Positions 26,601 to 34,665 of a stretch of DNA of 64,000 bases are shown piece after piece. The first letter of the stretch is position 1; every line of letters starts with the position of its first letter. Source of the stretch: Paenisporosarcina sp. TG20 (GTDB taxonomy: Bacteria > Bacillota > Bacilli > Bacillales_A > Planococcaceae); contig NZ_ALJG01000365.1 in assembly GCF_000286315.1 (NCBI RefSeq), positions 1 through 64,000 on the forward strand. The letters are read 5' to 3'. The notes below the pieces were generated by a model. It worked only from the letters and a program-made list of their open reading frames with translations, did no database searches and had not been told where the DNA came from. A program made the translations under genes and the position numbers.

Positions 26601-28291
26601 CGTTTAACAAAGAAACAAATGTAGCGAGTTTTACATTTGCAGACGAAGTTGGTACAGCGAGATATGCATTATTTGTCAATGGGAATAGAATAACAACAGG
26701 TTATTTTAACGCTTCAAATACAGAAGTAAACCTAGGTGACTATGATTTAGAAGCGTCAAGTGTAGAAGTAATTGAAGTCGTTCCAATCGACCATGGATAT
26801 AACATGGGATATGCAGCAAACGTAATAGACGATACTGATTTCCCAGTTATACTTTTAGGTGGTAACACGCCATCACCTTATGGTCTTTATAATACAAAAG
26901 ACATTTTAGTAAAAGGTACAATTAAAGAAGCAATGCTCGATACAGTAACAGTTAACGACCAAGATGTTGCATTCACTTTTGACACTATCAAAAATGTTTA
27001 CAACTTTGAAACTACAGTATCATTTGATACTGAAGGACGCAAAGACGTGAAGATTGAAGCTGTAGACGTAAATGGTAACTCATTTGCAATTGCACGTTCA
27101 TTCTTCATTGATGTAACTGCACCTACTGTTGGTCATGATGCTCCAAAAGTTGTAAATAATGATGTTTCAAAATTAGACTTTAACTTATTCGTTAAAGATA
27201 ACTTCAATGCTGTTAAAGTAACAGTAGATGGAGAAGTAGCATTTAATCGAGCTTATATAGAAGAAACGAAAATTATAAACCCAACAAATGAAACAGTGGC
27301 AGTATCCGTTGATTTATCTGAAGGGGTAAATACATTCAATGTAGTTGTTGAGGATGCAGCAGGCCATAGAGTTGTGAAAGAAGTGACAGTAGAACGTTCT
27401 GCTTCTGAATTACGTGCTGAAAGAATTAATGGTTCTGACCGTTATGAAACAGCAGTTAAAGTAAGTCAAAAAGGTTGGGATACAGCAAGTACTGTTGTCC
27501 TTGCTCGTGGCGATCAATATGCGGACGCATTAGCTGGTGTGCCATTAGCACATCATTTAGGTGGACCATTATTATTAGCTAAATCAACTTCACTTCCAGC
27601 AACAACTTATGATGAAATTAAGCGCTTAGGTGCTTCTAAAGTGGTTGTTCTTGGTGGAGAAGGTGCAATTGCTGAAAACGTTGTAACGAAACTCACTCAA
27701 GATGGAATCGTTGTAGAGCGTATTTCTGGTATAGACCGTTATGAAACAGCAGCTAAAATTGCTGGTAAATTCGGAAAGTACGATACAGCAGTAATTGCTA
27801 GTGGCTTAAACTTCCCAGATGCATTGTCTGTTTCTAGCTATGCAGCTGAGCAAGGTTTACCAATCCTATTAACAAGAGATTCTTCATTACCAAAAGCAAC
27901 ACAAGATGCACTAGTGAAAGCTGGAGTTTCGAAAACATATGTAATTGGTGGTGCAATTGCGATTAATGATAGCGTGTTAGCTTCATTGCCTGGTAGCTAC
28001 CGAATTTTTGGTGAAACACGTTATGAAACATCACTTGCAATTTCTGAGTTCTTCGCAGATGATACGAAGAGAGTTTTCGTTTCAACTGGTACGAACTTCG
28101 CAGATGCTTTAGCTGGTGGAGTCTTAGCTGCTAAAGAAGGAAGTGGCGTCTATATTGTTGGTAAAACAGTTACTCCTGAGCTTGGTAAGCATTTACAAGA
28201 CTTAGGCGTAGAGTATGCAGATGTATTAGGTGGAGATGTTGCAGTACCTGAAAGCATCTTAATAGAACTTGATAAGTATTTAGGTAACTAA
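23654..28291 (+). CDS. Lactocepin-like S8 serine protease with PA, Fn3-like and CWB2 domains
   Basis: A protein of about 1545 residues exported to the wall. A signal peptide (about 1-28) and propeptide (about 70-175) precede the S8 domain with catalytic Asp about 214 (VAVIDTGTD), His about 276 (SMHGMHVAG) and Ser about 600 (MSGTSMAAPH). A PA insert (about 455-545; VVLVERGALTFVDKT, AGAAGIIVYN) lies between His and Ser. Long beta-rich regions follow, including an Fn3_5-like domain (about 690-820) and Ig-like repeats. Three C-terminal CWB2 repeats start at RINGSDRYETA, RISGIDRYETA and RIFGETRYETS. Family members cleave large extracellular proteins for peptide supply or surface remodelling. ATG 23654 is chosen over the adjacent TTG 23651; GAGAGG lies upstream of both. 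A perfect TATAAT promoter and a strong terminator flank it. Confidence 0.95.
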   Translation: MSGKNVWRKYLSTFLVTGLVLSNASYMSAERNGEALDPNIEKDAKVLNVLSNEKAKLIKQLEAKKFEKKDLKANLNPEDEVRVIVEVEGSSAIEVATGKGLLYKELSSTEKTQISKNLKRTHDSLKEKISTQGIDFKSKFDYTTTFNGFSGLVRYADVEKIESLSNVKKVYLANEYEKPQITPDMTTSHDFIQSYQIWADSKFKGEGMVVAVIDTGTDVSHKDFILTDNASGEVTADEVTAAGLKGKFYTAKVPYAYNYYDLNDTIIDIGPAASMHGMHVAGTVAANGDTENGGIKGVAPEAQVLGMKVFSNDPNFPSTFSDIYLAAIEDAVTLGADVLNMSLGSTSSFYEEDSAEDAAITNAVANGIVASVSAGNSGTIGYGYDSPFYKNPDYGLVGAPGLNKDTIQVAATGNLVYEFTHTLSNADTAITGFGVDDWTDLGEVEVVSLKALTGNQAALGAVADYNGIDVEGKVVLVERGALTFVDKTMNAAAAGAAGIIVYNSTSTVFYKDQGGWDIPFMKSTRSDGLAFEALLADKSSITLGIKQDEKKENPEVGRATDFTSWGVTPDLEFKPELSAPGGNIYSTVNDDKYTVMSGTSMAAPHVSGGAALIQQYLKGDSRFSEYTADQRTRLAKKLLMNTADITLGLEGDEISPRRQGAGMMQLHAAVNTPVVVTDKSTGEAKVNLKDFQSKTFSMTVTAENLTDEEVKYTVGASVLADRFEEYGDTVYNLLQSGDLKDVIVTAPETVTVPANGQVDITISVDLTNAQVSGINNDGDEIFKDLEEDVFVEGFVKLTSDIATTPDLVVPYIGFYGEWDRPAIVDNFEADDKFYQYLFDAYKFSNMLTDGGKYFQKPVEVNGEEVYVISPNGDGLSEDILSLPSLLRNAKELETNVLNSNGDTQLSSVNKEQDVRKNYYNGGRGSWYSYNDSRTWNGKVKNEIVEDGLYNYELKAKVDYENAEWQSTKVPVYVDTIAPTAEVAFNKETNVASFTFADEVGTARYALFVNGNRITTGYFNASNTEVNLGDYDLEASSVEVIEVVPIDHGYNMGYAANVIDDTDFPVILLGGNTPSPYGLYNTKDILVKGTIKEAMLDTVTVNDQDVAFTFDTIKNVYNFETTVSFDTEGRKDVKIEAVDVNGNSFAIARSFFIDVTAPTVGHDAPKVVNNDVSKLDFNLFVKDNFNAVKVTVDGEVAFNRAYIEETKIINPTNETVAVSVDLSEGVNTFNVVVEDAAGHRVVKEVTVERSASELRAERINGSDRYETAVKVSQKGWDTASTVVLARGDQYADALAGVPLAHHLGGPLLLAKSTSLPATTYDEIKRLGASKVVVLGGEGAIAENVVTKLTQDGIVVERISGIDRYETAAKIAGKFGKYDTAVIASGLNFPDALSVSSYAAEQGLPILLTRDSSLPKATQDALVKAGVSKTYVIGGAIAINDSVLASLPGSYRIFGETRYETSLAISEFFADDTKRVFVSTGTNFADALAGGVLAAKEGSGVYIVGKTVTPELGKHLQDLGVEYADVLGGDVAVPESILIELDKYLGN

Positions 28292-28300
28292 TCAATTGTA

Positions 28301-28335
28301 AAACCCCACTTTCTAAACGGAAGTGGGGTTTTTCT
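28301..28335 (+). terminator. Intrinsic terminator after the lactocepin-like protease
   Basis: AACCCCACTT and AAGTGGGGTT form a perfect 10-base stem with a nine-base loop and a TTTTTCTT tail, 10 bases after the stop codon. Confidence 0.92.
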
Positions 28336-28365
28336 TGTAGATAAACAAGTATATAATTATAGAGT

Positions 28366-28600
28366 GCCATGAACCCAGTGTTCATGGCGTTTTTATGTTG
28401 TGGAAGGCTGCGACTCCAACGGTACAGGGTGTTCATGTGAGACCCTACAGGAGCAGGTTTTTCAAGCGACGATAAAGCTGATGGATCGTCCGCGTAAAGA
28501 GTCCGGCTGTAACGGAAATCACTAGACTTAATTAAAAGGCTATCTTATAAAGGACCGGGCGTACTTTGACCGATTTTTCTTATACCATTGGGAAACTTCA
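28366..28600. repeat. Intergenic repeat cluster with second hairpin terminator
   Basis: A second hairpin GCCATGAA/TTCATGGC with TTTTT tail (28366-28394) is followed by GC-richer repeat-like text (28400-28510) and by GGACCGGGCGT...CCGATTTTTCTTA (28551-28582). Degenerate counterparts of these modules appear at 43899-43922 and 43955-44045 in a different order. The whole 28336-28841 interval contains no supported gene. Confidence 0.5.
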
Positions 28601-28841
28601 CTGGGGTTATAAGAAATCTTGAGCTACAGATATTACAATTTCAGTCTTTTTTTGTTATAATCGTTTTCTTGAATCAACCCAACATGAAATCGAAGGATCA
28701 GTGGTACAAAACCTGTGATGATTCGAGAGCTTGGAGTTTATAAGCTAATGTTTAATTTTAAAAAAAGTAATCTTCTTTCATTACGTGATTTCATTCATGG
28801 TACCATATGAATATACGAAATATTCATTTAGGGGAGATCTT

Positions 28842-29456
28842 ATGTTTATAGAAAAGCTTAAAAATGAGTTAAATATAAATCAGCCTCTTTTTATAGGAGA
28901 AGAGACAGCCATGCGTTCTGCAGTTCTAATTCCACTAGTAAAGGTGGATGAAGAATGGCATGTGCTTTTTGAAGTTCGTTCACTGACAATGAGGCGTCAA
29001 CCAGGGGATATTAGTTTTCCAGGTGGCAGAATCGATCCAACAGATGCAACACCACTAGATGCAGCTATCCGTGAAACCCATGAAGAGTTAGGTATTGATC
29101 CATCAGCGATTCAGATTCTGGGGCAAATGAGTGTTTTTATTCCAACATCAACATTTGTTGTCTATCCATTTGTAGCGACCATCGATAACCCTCTTACATA
29201 TAACCTCAACAAAGAAGAGGTCGAAGAGGTATTCACGGTTCCGGTCAAGTGGTTGTTATCTCATCAACCTTATAAGCATATGGTTCCTGTTCAACCACAG
29301 CCATTAATTGATTTTCCTTACGATAAGATTGCGAACGGTGATCAGTACCAATGGAGGCCCCGGGCGATGGAAGAATGGTTTTATGAGTATAAGCAGTATA
29401 CGATATGGGGCTTAACAGCTCGTTTGTTAAAACATTTTATCGATACCATTAAATAG
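28842..29456 (+). CDS. NUDIX hydrolase, CoA-pyrophosphatase (NudL-like) type
   Basis: A 204-residue soluble hydrolase. Residues about 45-85 carry the NUDIX region with FPGGRIDPTD and AAIRETHEELGID. The preceding RRQPGDISFPGG is the pattern of the family that hydrolyses CoA or acyl-CoA to phosphopantetheine and 3',5'-ADP, needing Mg or Mn. ATG 28842 is chosen because AGGGGAG lies five bases upstream; an open frame extends further 5' but without a ribosome site. It is monocistronic, with a shared terminator at 29529. It could influence CoA pools, which is relevant to but not linked with the acyl-CoA island. Confidence 0.88.
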   Translation: MFIEKLKNELNINQPLFIGEETAMRSAVLIPLVKVDEEWHVLFEVRSLTMRRQPGDISFPGGRIDPTDATPLDAAIRETHEELGIDPSAIQILGQMSVFIPTSTFVVYPFVATIDNPLTYNLNKEEVEEVFTVPVKWLLSHQPYKHMVPVQPQPLIDFPYDKIANGDQYQWRPRAMEEWFYEYKQYTIWGLTARLLKHFIDTIK

Positions 29457-29528
29457 ATACTTTCTAGAAGAATTTTTTCGGATACTTGCTTTTCCCCATG
29501 TATCAAACAGAAGTTTGCTAAATAGCAT

Positions 29529-29576
29529 AAGAAGCTAATCACACTAATTTTATTAGGTGAGTAGCTTCTTTTATTT
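29529..29576. terminator. Bidirectional terminator between the NUDIX and GNAT genes
   Basis: AAGAAGCTAATCAC...TAAT pairs with ATTAGGTGAGTAGCTTCTT over nearly 19 bases with a tiny loop, followed by TTTATTTTG. The convergent genes both end close to it. Confidence 0.85.
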
Positions 29577-29590
29577 TGCGAATACAGAAG

Positions 29591-30100
29591 TTATTTAGTC
29601 CAAATATAGTGAATGAACTTTAATTTTTGTCCATTCATTTCAAATTCTTCATCACTACATTCTATAAACTTAAATCCGTTTTTTTCTAAAACTTTTTGAG
29701 ACGCAATGTTAGTAGTTGTTGTTTTTGCTTTAATCTGTTTCAAGTCTTTCACAATCATTGTTTCTAATAGTAACTTAAGTGCATTATTAGCTACACCTTT
29801 ACCAATGTGAGCTTGTCCAACTCTATAACCAATGTGACCTAACTTTTGATTTTCATCTATATAAACTAAGTTCATTCTTCCAATAATAGAACTCCTTATA
29901 TCTTTAATTAAATAAAAGTAAGAAATTCCTTGAGTTTGTTCTTCTAATAAGGCTTCATGCTTTTTTCTAAAGGTGTTCAAAATATAATAATCATCGCCAC
30001 GAGTAGGTACCATTTCCTCAAAAAAACCTCTATTTTCAAGCTCAAATTCAAACAAATCTTCAATATCAATATCTTGTAATTGTACAATTGAAATGCTCAT
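29591..30100 (-). CDS. GNAT N-acetyltransferase
   Basis: A 169-residue acetyltransferase. Central strands (IIGRMNLVYIDENQKLGHIG) precede the acetyl-CoA loop YRVGQAHIGKGVANNALKL and the conserved Asn/Lys segment NIASQKVLEKNGFKF. This resembles RimJ/L-type or small-molecule acetyltransferases; the substrate is unknown. ATG 30100 is chosen because GGGGGAA lies about seven bases upstream; an upstream in-frame start at 30139 has no such site. It converges on the NUDIX gene and is divergent from the lipoprotein gene. Confidence 0.88.
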   Translation of the reverse strand: MSISIVQLQDIDIEDLFEFELENRGFFEEMVPTRGDDYYILNTFRKKHEALLEEQTQGISYFYLIKDIRSSIIGRMNLVYIDENQKLGHIGYRVGQAHIGKGVANNALKLLLETMIVKDLKQIKAKTTTTNIASQKVLEKNGFKFIECSDEEFEMNGQKLKFIHYIWTK

Positions 30101-30312
30101 AAAAAATTCCCCCAATTCAGTATTAAAATTTAAAGACATAGAATATATTCGAATTTTTTATAATTTATATCATTTCTCGTTACATCTAAAAATGTGAATA
30201 CAATCATTGTATATTATAATGGAGGGATATGAGTTTATTTTATCAGCAATATTCGTTAAAATGCTTACTAGGCTTATACTAAGAAATGAAAGATTGAAGG
30301 GAGTTTACACCA

Positions 30313-31050
30313 TTGAATTTTAAAAGATTATTACTGCCACTATTAACAAGTGCTTTAGCATTAAGTTTAGCTGCTTGCAGTGAAGAAGAAGAAACAACGC
30401 AAAAAGGTACTGATGAGGAACAAGCTGCTGTCGAAGAAATGCAGACTAAGCTAGCTGAACAGCTAGTGGACAATAGTAAGGTAGTTGCTGTTGTCAATGG
30501 TGAAGAACTAAAAGGTGTTGATTATAATGCCGCAGTGACATCAGTGCAAGTACAATTGCAGCAATCAGGGCAGGATCCAACAACCAAAGAAGCTGTTGAA
30601 TTAGTTAAAACTCAAGCGCTAAATAGGCTTGTTAATCAAACATTAATTTTGCAAAAAGCAAAAGAATCTAACCTAACTGCATCTGATGCGGAAGTTGACG
30701 AGAGATATGCAGCATTTGAAAAGCAATCCGGTGGAGAAGAATCTATGCAGCTAGCGTTGGAAGCACAAAACATGGACGTCAACACATTGAAAGAAGATAT
30801 TGCCGAGTCTATCATATTTGAAAAATATCAAGAAAAAGTTGTACCTGCTGATGAAATAACTTATCTAGAAGTTAAAGCATACTATGATCAGGTTGCAGCA
30901 CAAGCTAAAGAAGCAGATCAAGAACTGCCTCCAATTGAAGAAGTCAGTGAAGAAATCAAAGGTATTCTTGAAGAACAGAAACAGCAAGAACTACTATCCG
31001 CTCATGTTGAAGAGTTAAAAGTAGATGCTGAAATTGACTTAAAGATTTAA
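30313..31050 (+). CDS. SurA_N-domain lipoprotein
   Basis: A 245-residue lipoprotein with a lipobox LAAC (Cys about residue 21) after a hydrophobic leader, then a Glu-rich linker. Residues about 55-170 match the SurA_N/PrsA N-terminal chaperone region (VAVVNGEELKGVDYN; ALNRLVNQTLILQKA; SDAEVDERYAAFEKQ). The C-terminal part is helical. The PPIC isomerase domain of PrsA is absent, so a holdase-like role at the outer membrane face is more likely than isomerase activity. The secreted proteases in this region are plausible clients, as inference. TTG 30313 follows GAAGGGAG. A terminator follows at 31061. Confidence 0.85.
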   Translation: MNFKRLLLPLLTSALALSLAACSEEEETTQKGTDEEQAAVEEMQTKLAEQLVDNSKVVAVVNGEELKGVDYNAAVTSVQVQLQQSGQDPTTKEAVELVKTQALNRLVNQTLILQKAKESNLTASDAEVDERYAAFEKQSGGEESMQLALEAQNMDVNTLKEDIAESIIFEKYQEKVVPADEITYLEVKAYYDQVAAQAKEADQELPPIEEVSEEIKGILEEQKQQELLSAHVEELKVDAEIDLKI

Positions 31051-31060
31051 CATAAATACT

Positions 31061-31099
31061 AAGAATTCATCATCCAATGAGGTGATGGATTCTTTTATT
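31061..31099 (+). terminator. Intrinsic terminator after the SurA_N lipoprotein
   Basis: GAATTCATCATCC and GGTGATGGATTC pair with one bulge and a five-base loop, followed by TTTTATTT. Confidence 0.8.
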
Positions 31100-31148
31100 T
31101 ATTAGGGTTCAAATCTTTTCTAGCCCAGACATTCCAATAGAATTAAAC

Positions 31149-31769
31149 TTAGTTTATGGTTACTAAGAATGTGTAAGCGAAGTATAATGCCATGCCCCAT
31201 ATGACTATTGCAGAGATTTTATTTATTCTACCTAATAATTGACCGTTTACATCTACTTTGCCAACCTGCCTTCCTAAAATGGCTAAACCGAAAAACCAAA
31301 GCCATGATACTACTATACATGTAATAGTAAAAACCCACTTTTCAAAGTCAATATAACTCAAAGAACTGGTTCCAATGACCCCAATTGTATCTAGTATGGC
31401 ATGTGGGTTTAACAAGGAGACCGAAGCGGCAAATACAATTTGACGTTTCGCTGAGAATCTAACAGTTGTGTTTTGATTAGGTACATTTATTTTGCTTTTC
31501 CACATCGTCCATCCCATGTACAGTAAGAAAAAGAATCCCACTACGTATAATAAGTTTCTCAGCACATCAAAACCTAATACTAATAATGAAACCCCAGTAA
31601 CTGCTAAAGAAATAAGCAATGTGTCACAAACACCAGCTGTCACAACAGCTGGTAGAGCTTTTATGAATGGTTTTTGGATTGCTCCTTGAGTGAAAATAAA
31701 TATATTTTGAACACCTAACGGTAAAATCAGGCCGAATGCTAGTATTAAACCATGTAAGAATGGTTCCAT
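31149..31769 (-). CDS. LysE/ArgO-family amino acid exporter
   Basis: A 206-residue inner-membrane exporter with six predicted helices. The N-terminus has the family signature LILPLGVQNIFIFTQG. The AGVCDTLLISLAVTG and SLLNPHAILDTIGVIG blocks are typical of LysE/ArgO proteins, which export basic amino acids. Substrate is inferred from the family. ATG 31769 follows AAAGGAGA. It stands alone with no adjacent LysG-type regulator. Confidence 0.92.
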   Translation of the reverse strand: MEPFLHGLILAFGLILPLGVQNIFIFTQGAIQKPFIKALPAVVTAGVCDTLLISLAVTGVSLLVLGFDVLRNLLYVVGFFFLLYMGWTMWKSKINVPNQNTTVRFSAKRQIVFAASVSLLNPHAILDTIGVIGTSSLSYIDFEKWVFTITCIVVSWLWFFGLAILGRQVGKVDVNGQLLGRINKISAIVIWGMALYFAYTFLVTIN

Positions 31770-32026
31770 CCTTCAATCTCCTTTTATATGTAAGCTAAAA
31801 TTATTAATCCAGTTTTCATTATAAGTTAAATTTAATTAAAAGGAACCAGTATACCTTAATAGAAAAGTAATCTTTTAAAAGATGCCATAAATTGAGAGTA
31901 ATTATAAATACGTACAAAAAAAGGTCAGTAAAAAGTAAAGTAAATTACTTTCACTGCCCCTATATTAAACAGTTTCCGGAGTCAAATGGTGTAACTGTAA
32001 TCTCTGGACGACTTTCAAAACGTATA
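31770..32026. other. Intergenic stretch upstream of the exporter
   Basis: An AT-rich region with promoter space for the exporter on the minus strand and an imperfect inverted repeat around 31925-31965 (GTCAGTAAAAAGTAAAGTAAA against TTACTTTCACTGCC). No gene is supported. Confidence 0.4.
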
Positions 32027-32390
32027 TTAACCCCCAGTTTGTCCTAGCCTTTCGCTGATATAAAATGGTTTCCCATCATGCTTATGCAACCCATTGATCA
32101 TATTCATACGTATCAGTTCAGGTAAGGATTCTTGTACTTTTGTATAAAGAAAAATTGACTTATTACATTTTGGATCAATACATGTCATTTCTTTTGCTAT
32201 ACGGAAATTATGTAGGTGAATCTTTACAAGGAGATCATTTTTTTAAATTAAGGTCCCATCCGAAAGTGTAACATCATGACCTTTGTAACGCGTTAGACGA
32301 ACATGGAAAATATTGTATTTAATACTAATTTTTTCGAGACATTCTAAACGTGTACAGAATAAGTAAATATAATCAAATATACCAGGAGGA
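32027..32390 (-). pseudogene. Decayed gene, possibly YkoP-like
   Basis: On the minus strand a coherent protein sequence runs from about 32390 to a TAA at 32027-32029. It reads GIFDYIYLFCTRLECLEKI, IFHVRLTRYKGHDVTLSDG, then an in-frame TAA, then KNDLLVKIHLHNFRIAKEM, and ends in ISERLGQTGG. There is no start codon with a ribosome site, and one stop interrupts the frame, so it is a fragment of a lost gene. The LTRYKG and LLVKIHLHN segments remind me of the small Bacillus protein YkoP, from memory only. Roughly 500 bases upstream of the betaine transporter are occupied by this relic and its flanks. Confidence 0.45.
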
Positions 32391-32618
32391 GAACAATAAG
32401 CGAATGTTTACGTAAGAAAATCCCCATCTTTATTATCATCAACACTTATCAAAAGAGTGGTGAAAAAAGGAAGATAAATGTCTTAATATATGTATAGTTA
32501 AAAAGAACTATAATTAGGACGAATCTTAATTTAAGGAACATTTTGAGTAATGTTAAGTATATAATAGATAGGCAGTTCTATAAATAAGCAGAGAAAATTA
32601 CTAGGAGGATTTTATTAG

Positions 32619-33638
32619 ATGAAAATTTTAACGAGAAACCGATTAATAAAAAAATCTATGCTTTTAATGATTGCAGCCATGCTCATTTTAGTTACAGCAT
32701 GTGGAAACGGGGAAGATGAGAATGCAAATCCAACCATTAGACTAGCTGATGGCACCTGGGATAGTGTTAAGTTCCATACAGCAGTTGCACAGTTTATCAT
32801 TGAAAATGGTTATGACCATCCAACTAGACTAATACCGGGTTCAACTCCTGCGATTCTTACTGGAATTGAAAATGGAGACATTGATGTATACATGGAAAAT
32901 TGGACAGATAATCTGGGTGAACAATATCCAGAGATGATTGAAAAAGGTGACATGATTGAACTTGGCGTAAACTTTGATGATAATGCTCAAGGTTGGTATG
33001 TCCCAACGTATGTAATTGAGGGCGATGCTGAAAGAAATATTGAGCCAATTGCACCTGATTTAAAATCAGTGTCAGATTTGCCGAAGTATTGGGAAATCTT
33101 TAAAGATCCTGAAGATCCTTCTAAAGGACGTATCTACGGCGGGATAGCAGGATGGGAAGTTGACGAAACCTTATCTGTCAAAATGGAGACATTTGAATTA
33201 AATGAAACATATAATTACTTTCGCCCTGGCTCGGAAGCAGCACTTAATACATCCCTAGTTAGTGCGCATGAAAAGGGAGAACCTTGGGTCGGATACAACT
33301 GGGAGCCTACGTGGGTATCCGGTAAATATGAAATGACTCTTCTAGAGGAACCTGAATATACGGAAGAAAGATGGGCAAATGGATTCGCATCTGCTTTCCC
33401 GGCGAATACATGTACAGTTAATGCACACAAAGACTTACCTGATAAAGCACCCGAGGTTACAGAATTTCTAAGTAATTACCAAACAAACAGTACTTTAATT
33501 AGTGAAGCGTTAGCGCAAATGGAAGAAAACGACCTGAGTATCAATCAAGTAGCTACATGGTTTTTACAAGAACACGAAGATGTTTGGATTTCATGGGTAC
33601 CACAAGATGTTGCTGATAAGGTCAAGGCAGCTCTTTAA
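32619..33638 (+). CDS. Glycine betaine-type ABC transporter substrate-binding lipoprotein
   Basis: A 339-residue lipoprotein (lipobox LVTAC, Cys about residue 28) of the OpuAC/ProX group. The pattern IRLADGTWDSVKFHTAVA, then GSTPAILTGIENGDIDVYMENWTDN, and late VGYNWEPTW are typical of betaine/choline/proline binding proteins; Trp and Tyr residues form the quaternary-ammonium cage. ATG 32619 follows TAGGAGG. It is followed by permease and ATPase genes, completing an osmoprotectant importer. The order binding protein-permease-ATPase is the reverse of the classical opuAA-AB-AC order. Confidence 0.9.
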   Translation: MKILTRNRLIKKSMLLMIAAMLILVTACGNGEDENANPTIRLADGTWDSVKFHTAVAQFIIENGYDHPTRLIPGSTPAILTGIENGDIDVYMENWTDNLGEQYPEMIEKGDMIELGVNFDDNAQGWYVPTYVIEGDAERNIEPIAPDLKSVSDLPKYWEIFKDPEDPSKGRIYGGIAGWEVDETLSVKMETFELNETYNYFRPGSEAALNTSLVSAHEKGEPWVGYNWEPTWVSGKYEMTLLEEPEYTEERWANGFASAFPANTCTVNAHKDLPDKAPEVTEFLSNYQTNSTLISEALAQMEENDLSINQVATWFLQEHEDVWISWVPQDVADKVKAAL

Positions 33639-33746
33639 TCCACAAGAAGAGATGCTCACTATGCTAAATAACCTTATGGTTGCTACTAAAATAAAGAATG
33701 GAGGGAAATTGGATAACCCATCCATCTTGGGGATACCAACTAACCT

Positions 33747-34607
33747 ATGAATAATTTTCCCAACATAACTTTGGAAATTGGAATATATGCAGAAATGCTA
33801 ATTGATTGGCTTATGGATAACTTCGAAATTGGATTTGATGCGATTAGCTTCATTCTTTTACAAATCTTACTAGGTATTGAATCGTTTCTACTTTGGTTAC
33901 CTTGGTGGGTAATCGTAGGGATTGTATTTGCTTTAGGATGGCGCTTAATAAATTTAAAAACGGGAATCTTTTTTGGAGCTATGATTTTTCTCGTAGGAAC
34001 ATTTGGAGGCGAAGGCCTTTATTGGGGCTTGATGATGTCTACACTTGCCTTAATTTTGGTGGCAGTGTTGGTTTCCCTTACGATAGGAATCCCCCTCGGT
34101 ATTTGGATGGCCTACAATCAGCGCATACAATCAATTGTTACACCTATTTTAGACGGCATGCAGACAATGCCTAGCTTTGTTTACCTTATTCCTGCAATGG
34201 TTTTCTTCGGACTTGGACTTGTTCCTGCCGTGTTTGCAACAATTATTTATGCAGTACCACCGGTGATTCGTCTGACTAATTTAGCAATTCGAGAGGTTTC
34301 TCAAGAGATGATTGAAGCGGGACAATCTTTTGGGTCAACTCCTTGGCAAATTTTAAGGAAAATTCAGCTACCACAAGCACTTCCAACGATTATGACCGGG
34401 GTAAACCAGACAACTATGATGGCGCTTGCGATGGTCGTTATTGCCTCTATGGTTGGTGCTAGAGGATTAGGAATGGAAGTATTAACTGCGTTGGGTAGGT
34501 TGGACACTGCTAGAGGATTCGAAGCTGGAATTAGCATAGTCATTTTAGCTGTTATAATAGATCGACTTTCTCAGGCGGCAACAAACCGCTTTAAAGCCAA
34601 AGAATAA
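33747..34607 (+). CDS. Glycine betaine-type ABC transporter permease
   Basis: A 286-residue permease of the OpuAB/ProW group. About seven hydrophobic segments are visible. The cytoplasmic coupling loop, the EAA motif, is at AIREVSQEMIEAGQSFGSTP with QILRKIQLPQALPTIM following. The block LDGMQTMPSFVYLIPAMVFF is highly typical. ATG 33747 lies about 110 bases after the binding protein gene, without an intervening terminator, so they are co-transcribed. With the ATPase it forms the membrane channel for osmoprotectant uptake. Confidence 0.92.
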   Translation: MNNFPNITLEIGIYAEMLIDWLMDNFEIGFDAISFILLQILLGIESFLLWLPWWVIVGIVFALGWRLINLKTGIFFGAMIFLVGTFGGEGLYWGLMMSTLALILVAVLVSLTIGIPLGIWMAYNQRIQSIVTPILDGMQTMPSFVYLIPAMVFFGLGLVPAVFATIIYAVPPVIRLTNLAIREVSQEMIEAGQSFGSTPWQILRKIQLPQALPTIMTGVNQTTMMALAMVVIASMVGARGLGMEVLTALGRLDTARGFEAGISIVILAVIIDRLSQAATNRFKAKE

Positions 34608-34665
34608 TTGTTAAACATCAGCGTGCTAAAAGATAGCTGATTAACTTTAAGAAGGAGTTTAACTT

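Noticed and set aside
27400-28290. Tandem repeats of the protease C-terminus as a DNA repeat array
   Set aside because: The periodicity is the three CWB2 protein domains; nucleotide identity between units is too low for a recent DNA repeat.
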